Shown: piece by piece, positions 31,672 through 34,714 of the stretch
How the letters are laid out: every line of letters begins with the position of its first letter
Position numbering within the stretch: the stretch's first letter is position 1
Program-made: the position numbers and the translations under genes
Notes under the pieces: model-generated
Told to the model about the DNA's origin: nothing
Database searches by the model: none
Seen by the model: only the letters and a program-made list of their open reading frames with translations
NCBI GenBank assembly: GCA_026989035.1
Contig: JALSKB010000004.1
Coordinates: forward strand, 1-34,714
DNA from: Saprospiraceae bacterium
Lineage (GTDB): Bacteria; Bacteroidota; Bacteroidia; Chitinophagales; Saprospiraceae
DNA: 34,714 bases
Direction of reading: 5' to 3'

Positions 31672-33069
31672 TTAGAGGTGGATGACCTCCCCGTAGGCCG
31701 CAGCAGCAGCCTCCATGATGGCTTCGCTCATGGTGGGATGCGGATGGATAGACTTGATCATCTCGTGGCCTGTCGTTTCCAGTTTTCGGGCTACGACGAT
31801 TTCGGCAATCATTTCGGTAACGTTCGCACCCAGCATGTGTGCGCCCAGCAATTCGCCGTATTTGGCATCAAAGATGAGCTTGACGAAGCCTTCGGGGGCG
31901 CCGGCAGCTTTGGCCTTGCCGGAAGCGGAAAAGGGGAACTTGCCGACCTTGATTTCATAACCGGCCTCTTTTGCAGTTTGTTCGGTATAGCCTACCGATG
32001 CCACTTCGGGCTGGCAATAGGTGCAGGCGGGAATGTTGTTGTAGTCCACCGGTTCGGGTTTGAGACCGGCTATGGCTTCCACACAGGTGATGCCTTCCGC
32101 ACTGGCTACGTGGGCCAGGGCTGCTGTGGGAATGACGTCCCCAATGGCATAGATGCCGGGAACATTGGTGCGATAGTACTCATCGACTTGGATAAAGCCG
32201 CGATCGGTTTTGATGCCCAGGGTTTCCAGACCGATTTCTTCGGTATTGGGTTGAATGCCGGCAGCGGACAAAATCAGATCGCATTCCAAAATTTCCTCTT
32301 TGCCGGTTTTTCTGTTTTTGACTTTTACCTTCAGCGTTTTTCCTTTGGTGTCAGCTTCTTCTACGGAAGTATTGCCCAGCACTTTGATTCCGGCTTTTTT
32401 GAAATGACGCGTGAGCTCTTTGGATACATCGGCGTCTTCGCGGGGCACCAAGCCCTGTTCCATGAACTCGACGATGGTTACTTCACTGCCTATGGCATTG
32501 TAAAAGTAGGCGAACTCGACGCCTATGGCTCCGGCTCCGACGACCAGCAGGCGCTTGGGGATTTTTTCCAGGGTCAATGCCTGGCGATAGCCGATGATCT
32601 TTTTACCGTCTATAGGTAAATTAGGCAGGGCTTTGGCCCGTGCTCCTGTTGCGATGAGGATGTGTGGAGCGGTGTAAGTTGTTTTTTTTCCTTCCGCATC
32701 GCTTACTTCCACTTGTTTGCCGGGGAGCAACTTGCCGTATCCGGGGATGTGCGTGATTTTGTTCTTTTTGAACAAAAATTGAATGCCTTTGCTCATACCA
32801 CCGGCTACCTCTCGACTGCGTTTTACCATGGCAGGTAAATCTGCTTTGGGCTTGCCGATTTTAATGCCGTAGTTTTCGGCATGCAGGAGATATTCAAAGA
32901 CCTGGGCACTTTTAAGCAGGGCTTTGGTGGGGATACAGCCCCAGTTTAGGCAGATGCCGCCCAAAGATTCCCGCTCTACCACACCTACTTTCATGCCGAG
33001 TTGCGCTGCCCGTATGGCAGCTACGTAGCCCCCGGGGCCACTTCCTATCACGAGGAGATCAAAAGTCAT
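31672..33069 (-). CDS. lpd: Dihydrolipoyl dehydrogenase (E3)
   Basis: The 465-residue flavoprotein reoxidises dihydrolipoamide in 2-oxo-acid dehydrogenase complexes or the glycine cleavage system. It has an FAD-binding motif (VIGSGPGGYVAAIRAAQLG), a redox disulfide GGICLNWGCIPTK (Cys40, Cys45), an NAD motif (VVGAGAIGVEFAYFYNAIG), and an FAD-contacting AIGDV. The C-terminal HPHPTMSEAIMEA carries the catalytic His-Glu pair. All key residues are present and the length is standard. No E1 or E2 genes lie adjacent. A TACCTTTG box upstream supports its own transcription. Confidence 0.96.
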   Translation of the reverse strand: MTFDLLVIGSGPGGYVAAIRAAQLGMKVGVVERESLGGICLNWGCIPTKALLKSAQVFEYLLHAENYGIKIGKPKADLPAMVKRSREVAGGMSKGIQFLFKKNKITHIPGYGKLLPGKQVEVSDAEGKKTTYTAPHILIATGARAKALPNLPIDGKKIIGYRQALTLEKIPKRLLVVGAGAIGVEFAYFYNAIGSEVTIVEFMEQGLVPREDADVSKELTRHFKKAGIKVLGNTSVEEADTKGKTLKVKVKNRKTGKEEILECDLILSAAGIQPNTEEIGLETLGIKTDRGFIQVDEYYRTNVPGIYAIGDVIPTAALAHVASAEGITCVEAIAGLKPEPVDYNNIPACTYCQPEVASVGYTEQTAKEAGYEIKVGKFPFSASGKAKAAGAPEGFVKLIFDAKYGELLGAHMLGANVTEMIAEIVVARKLETTGHEMIKSIHPHPTMSEAIMEAAAAAYGEVIHL

Positions 33070-33182
33070 TTTACTTGGGTTTATGATGTACAGAGTTGCT
33101 GTCTTTGCTTCGCTTCATAAGGATCTGCTCACCGGGAAGATTTGTTGTTTGCTTTTTCGGTTGAGCCAGCACCTAAGTCGGC

Positions 33183-33190
33183 ACAAAGGT
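33183..33190 (-). promoter_or_regulatory. -7 element for lpd
   Basis: TACCTTTG on the minus strand, exact TAnnTTTG. The nearest TTTG is 25 bases upstream and within the loop of the preceding terminator, so spacing is long. It predicts a leader of about 110 bases. Confidence 0.45.
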
Positions 33191-33193
33191 AGA

Positions 33194-33233
33194 AAAAAAG
33201 CCCTTCTGTCTCCACGCAAAGGGGACAGAAGGG
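33194..33233 (-). terminator. Rho-independent terminator after the sulfatase
   Basis: On the minus strand the 13-bp stem (33221-33233 with 33201-33213, one G-T wobble) is followed by CTTTTTTTC. It lies 59 bases beyond the sulfatase stop and just before the lpd promoter box. Confidence 0.8.
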
Positions 33234-33291
33234 GCCATCCTAACTTACTGATACTTGTGTTGGTGTTCCAAAGGTAAGGCTTTTTTTGTTT

Positions 33292-34714
33292 TTAGTCGCT
33301 GCCTTGCAGGAATTTCATCAAAAGCGGTGCTACGTCTTCGTGCTTGAGTTGGAGAGGTACTTCAGGAGGTATGTAGAAGCCCTCGTGAAAATCCGGCAAT
33401 TTGCGCAGCAAAAGGCTGTCGCGACTGATGATGTGTAGCGGTGTGGCATAGCTGTCGTAAATGCCGTCCAGCAAGGCCTCCAAGCCTGCGGGCTGGTGAT
33501 CACCCAAAAGAACGAAGAGGGTGTTTTCTTCTTTTTCGTCCAGGATAAATTGCGTGAGCATCTCCAGCTCGTAGCGCGCAACTTGAAAATAGCGATTTTG
33601 CATGCGACCCGGCAGATCCTTATCTTTGGGATAGATGTTTTTGGAGGTGTCTAAAGCTCGCCAGTCTTCCGTTACAGGTGGAGGCAGGTAGTACGGGTAG
33701 TGCGAGCTCATGGTGATGGCAAAGAGAAATCGAGGTGCCGGGGTTTGCTGTAGAAAGGCCTCCCGAGTGTAGGACAGGGCGTATTGATCGGGAATCCCCC
33801 CGAACTGGTCAAAGCGAAAGCCGCGATAAGGTATTTGGCTAAAGCCGATGAACCGATCAAAGTCCCAGTAGCTGTTTTGCAAGTCGCGCGGAATGTATTT
33901 TTCCACTTCGGGGTCGCTGTACATGGTAGAAAGGCGAAAGCAGGTGTAGCCCTGTCGTTTGAGGTAGCGGGGGAAATGCGGAAAATCCGCCTTGATCCGA
34001 ATTTGGTGGAGGTACTGTTGTTGGTTTTTCACGGGCAATCCACTCAGGCCGGTCGTGAAGCTCAACCAGGAACGTCCACCCATAATGGGTGCCCGACTGT
34101 AGGTCGATGCGATGTGCCATCCTCCGGTTTTTAATTTGGCTTCCAGGCTGTCGGCCATTTGCCGAAAGGCATCTCGATTTTCCTCGCTGAGTTGAGCTAC
34201 GGCTCCATAGGCTTCTATGAAAATCCAGTATATATCGGGTTTGTGTTGCAGGGATTTTTCGCTTAGGGCGCTCATCTTTTTTTGCCTTTCGGCAAATGAG
34301 GGAATTTCCGCCCCGGTACTGGAAAAACTGTTGAGCAAAGCCGGCGTGATGAAGTGGTACATCGCTGTTTTTTGCGAAGGGGAGAACAGCCGAATGGCCA
34401 GGGGTATGAGTAGAAGGGGAATGAAGCCCATGACCCATTTTTCTCGGCCTGCAGCTAGTTTGGTTGCAAGTTGATTTTGAAAAATTACTGTCCGGTATAG
34501 CATGAGGAAAAACACCGGTACAGCGAGAAGGAGGGGGAGATTTTGCAACAGGAATTGTCCGTTGCTGCTTTGCAGGAAGACGGGCACTACATCTCTTAGC
34601 AGGAGATAGTCGTATAAGAAAACGGGGTTTTCTCCGTAGGTAAAAAGGTAAAATGCCCGATATATCTGATAGGCAAACAGCAGTAGGAAAAGGATTGCGG
34701 CTGTTTTACTTAGA
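33292..34714 (-). CDS. LTA-synthase-like membrane sulfatase (5' end off window)
   Basis: About 473 residues are visible. The frame stays open to the right edge, so the N-terminus is missing and the apparent GTG start at 34587 is not used. The visible part has transmembrane helices including LLLAVPVFFLMLYRTVIF and GFIPLLLIPLAIRLF. It is followed by an extracytoplasmic alkaline-phosphatase-superfamily domain: DIYWIFIEAYGA, the nucleophile region GGRSWLSFTTGLSG, and VLLGDHQPAG for metal binding. This resembles Bacteroidota sulfatase/phosphoethanolamine or LTA-synthase-like proteins. Substrate is unknown. The juxtamembrane peptide FAERQKK is encoded on a palindrome copy also found in the anti-sigma gene. 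Confidence 0.85.
   Translation of the reverse strand, partial: LSKTAAILFLLLFAYQIYRAFYLFTYGENPVFLYDYLLLRDVVPVFLQSSNGQFLLQNLPLLLAVPVFFLMLYRTVIFQNQLATKLAAGREKWVMGFIPLLLIPLAIRLFSPSQKTAMYHFITPALLNSFSSTGAEIPSFAERQKKMSALSEKSLQHKPDIYWIFIEAYGAVAQLSEENRDAFRQMADSLEAKLKTGGWHIASTYSRAPIMGGRSWLSFTTGLSGLPVKNQQQYLHQIRIKADFPHFPRYLKRQGYTCFRLSTMYSDPEVEKYIPRDLQNSYWDFDRFIGFSQIPYRGFRFDQFGGIPDQYALSYTREAFLQQTPAPRFLFAITMSSHYPYYLPPPVTEDWRALDTSKNIYPKDKDLPGRMQNRYFQVARYELEMLTQFILDEKEENTLFVLLGDHQPAGLEALLDGIYDSYATPLHIISRDSLLLRKLPDFHEGFYIPPEVPLQLKHEDVAPLLMKFLQGSD
34157..34170. repeat. Iterated palindrome copy
   Basis: In the sulfatase gene, read AFRQM, as in the unrelated acyltransferase. Confidence 0.6.
34284..34297. repeat. 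Iterated palindrome copy
   Basis: 114 bases beyond the previous copy, in the opposite orientation and with a six-pair stem. It reads FAERQ in the sulfatase. Confidence 0.6.

Noticed and set aside
31615-32619. Plus-strand frame of 334 codons
   Set aside because: It is antisense to lpd, which has all catalytic motifs. The frame is a codon-bias shadow rich in G, F and D.
33083-33277. 64-codon plus-strand frame upstream of lpd
   Set aside because: It overlaps the sulfatase terminator and the lpd promoter box, and no motif or start context supports it.

Overview
The window looks like chromosomal DNA of a Bacteroidota bacterium. The reasons are a PUR-type DUF3276 protein, a BldN-like ECF sigma/anti-sigma/DUF4252 cluster, a TlpA-like protein with a DUF4369-like N-terminus, and several matches to the Bacteroidota promoter form TTTG-N(19-25)-TAnnTTTG. 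Placement within the phylum (perhaps near Saprospiria) is a guess. No tRNA, rRNA, CRISPR array, intact transposase or prophage was seen.

Layout. 119-4660 (+): a 1003-residue secreted coiled-coil protein and a secreted thioredoxin-fold protein. 4661-4973: noncoding, with a diverged structured repeat. 4974-11885 (-): a seven-gene efflux operon tetR-tolC-hlyD-ATPase-ATPase-permease-permease, resembling E. coli cecR-ybhGFSR, with a near-palindromic candidate operator at the tetR start. 12042-20144 (+): a VWA membrane protein, an MsbA-like ABC exporter, DUF3276, fbp, an unknown membrane protein, rlmH, a rhomboid protease and a YdcF-like protein. 20206-24572 (+): an ECF sigma factor with a small acidic partner, an MscS-like channel, a secreted protein and an acyltransferase. 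24573-25035: noncoding, with a 104-base repeat and the C-terminal remnant of a tyrosine recombinase. 25036-30212 (-): ECF sigma, anti-sigma, two DUF4252 proteins and a 960-residue Asp-box propeller protein, probably one regulon. 30277-34714 (-): a helical-repeat protein ending in what looks like Effector-associated domain 11, lpd, and an LTA-synthase-like sulfatase running off the window.

Three things stand out beyond the genes. (1) A 14-base near-palindrome, ATTTGSCGAAAGSC, occurs exactly ten times plus three one-mismatch copies. It is almost always inside genes, in both orientations and several reading frames, and the stem bases are swapped as GCC/GGC or GGC/GCC. It behaves like a highly iterated palindrome or an uptake-type sequence. 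(2) A family of structured intergenic repeats has two ungapped 104-base copies with TATAC...GTATR ends, one diverged copy and stray end fragments. (3) The helical-repeat protein with the apparent Effector-associated domain is the only candidate here for a conflict or signalling component.
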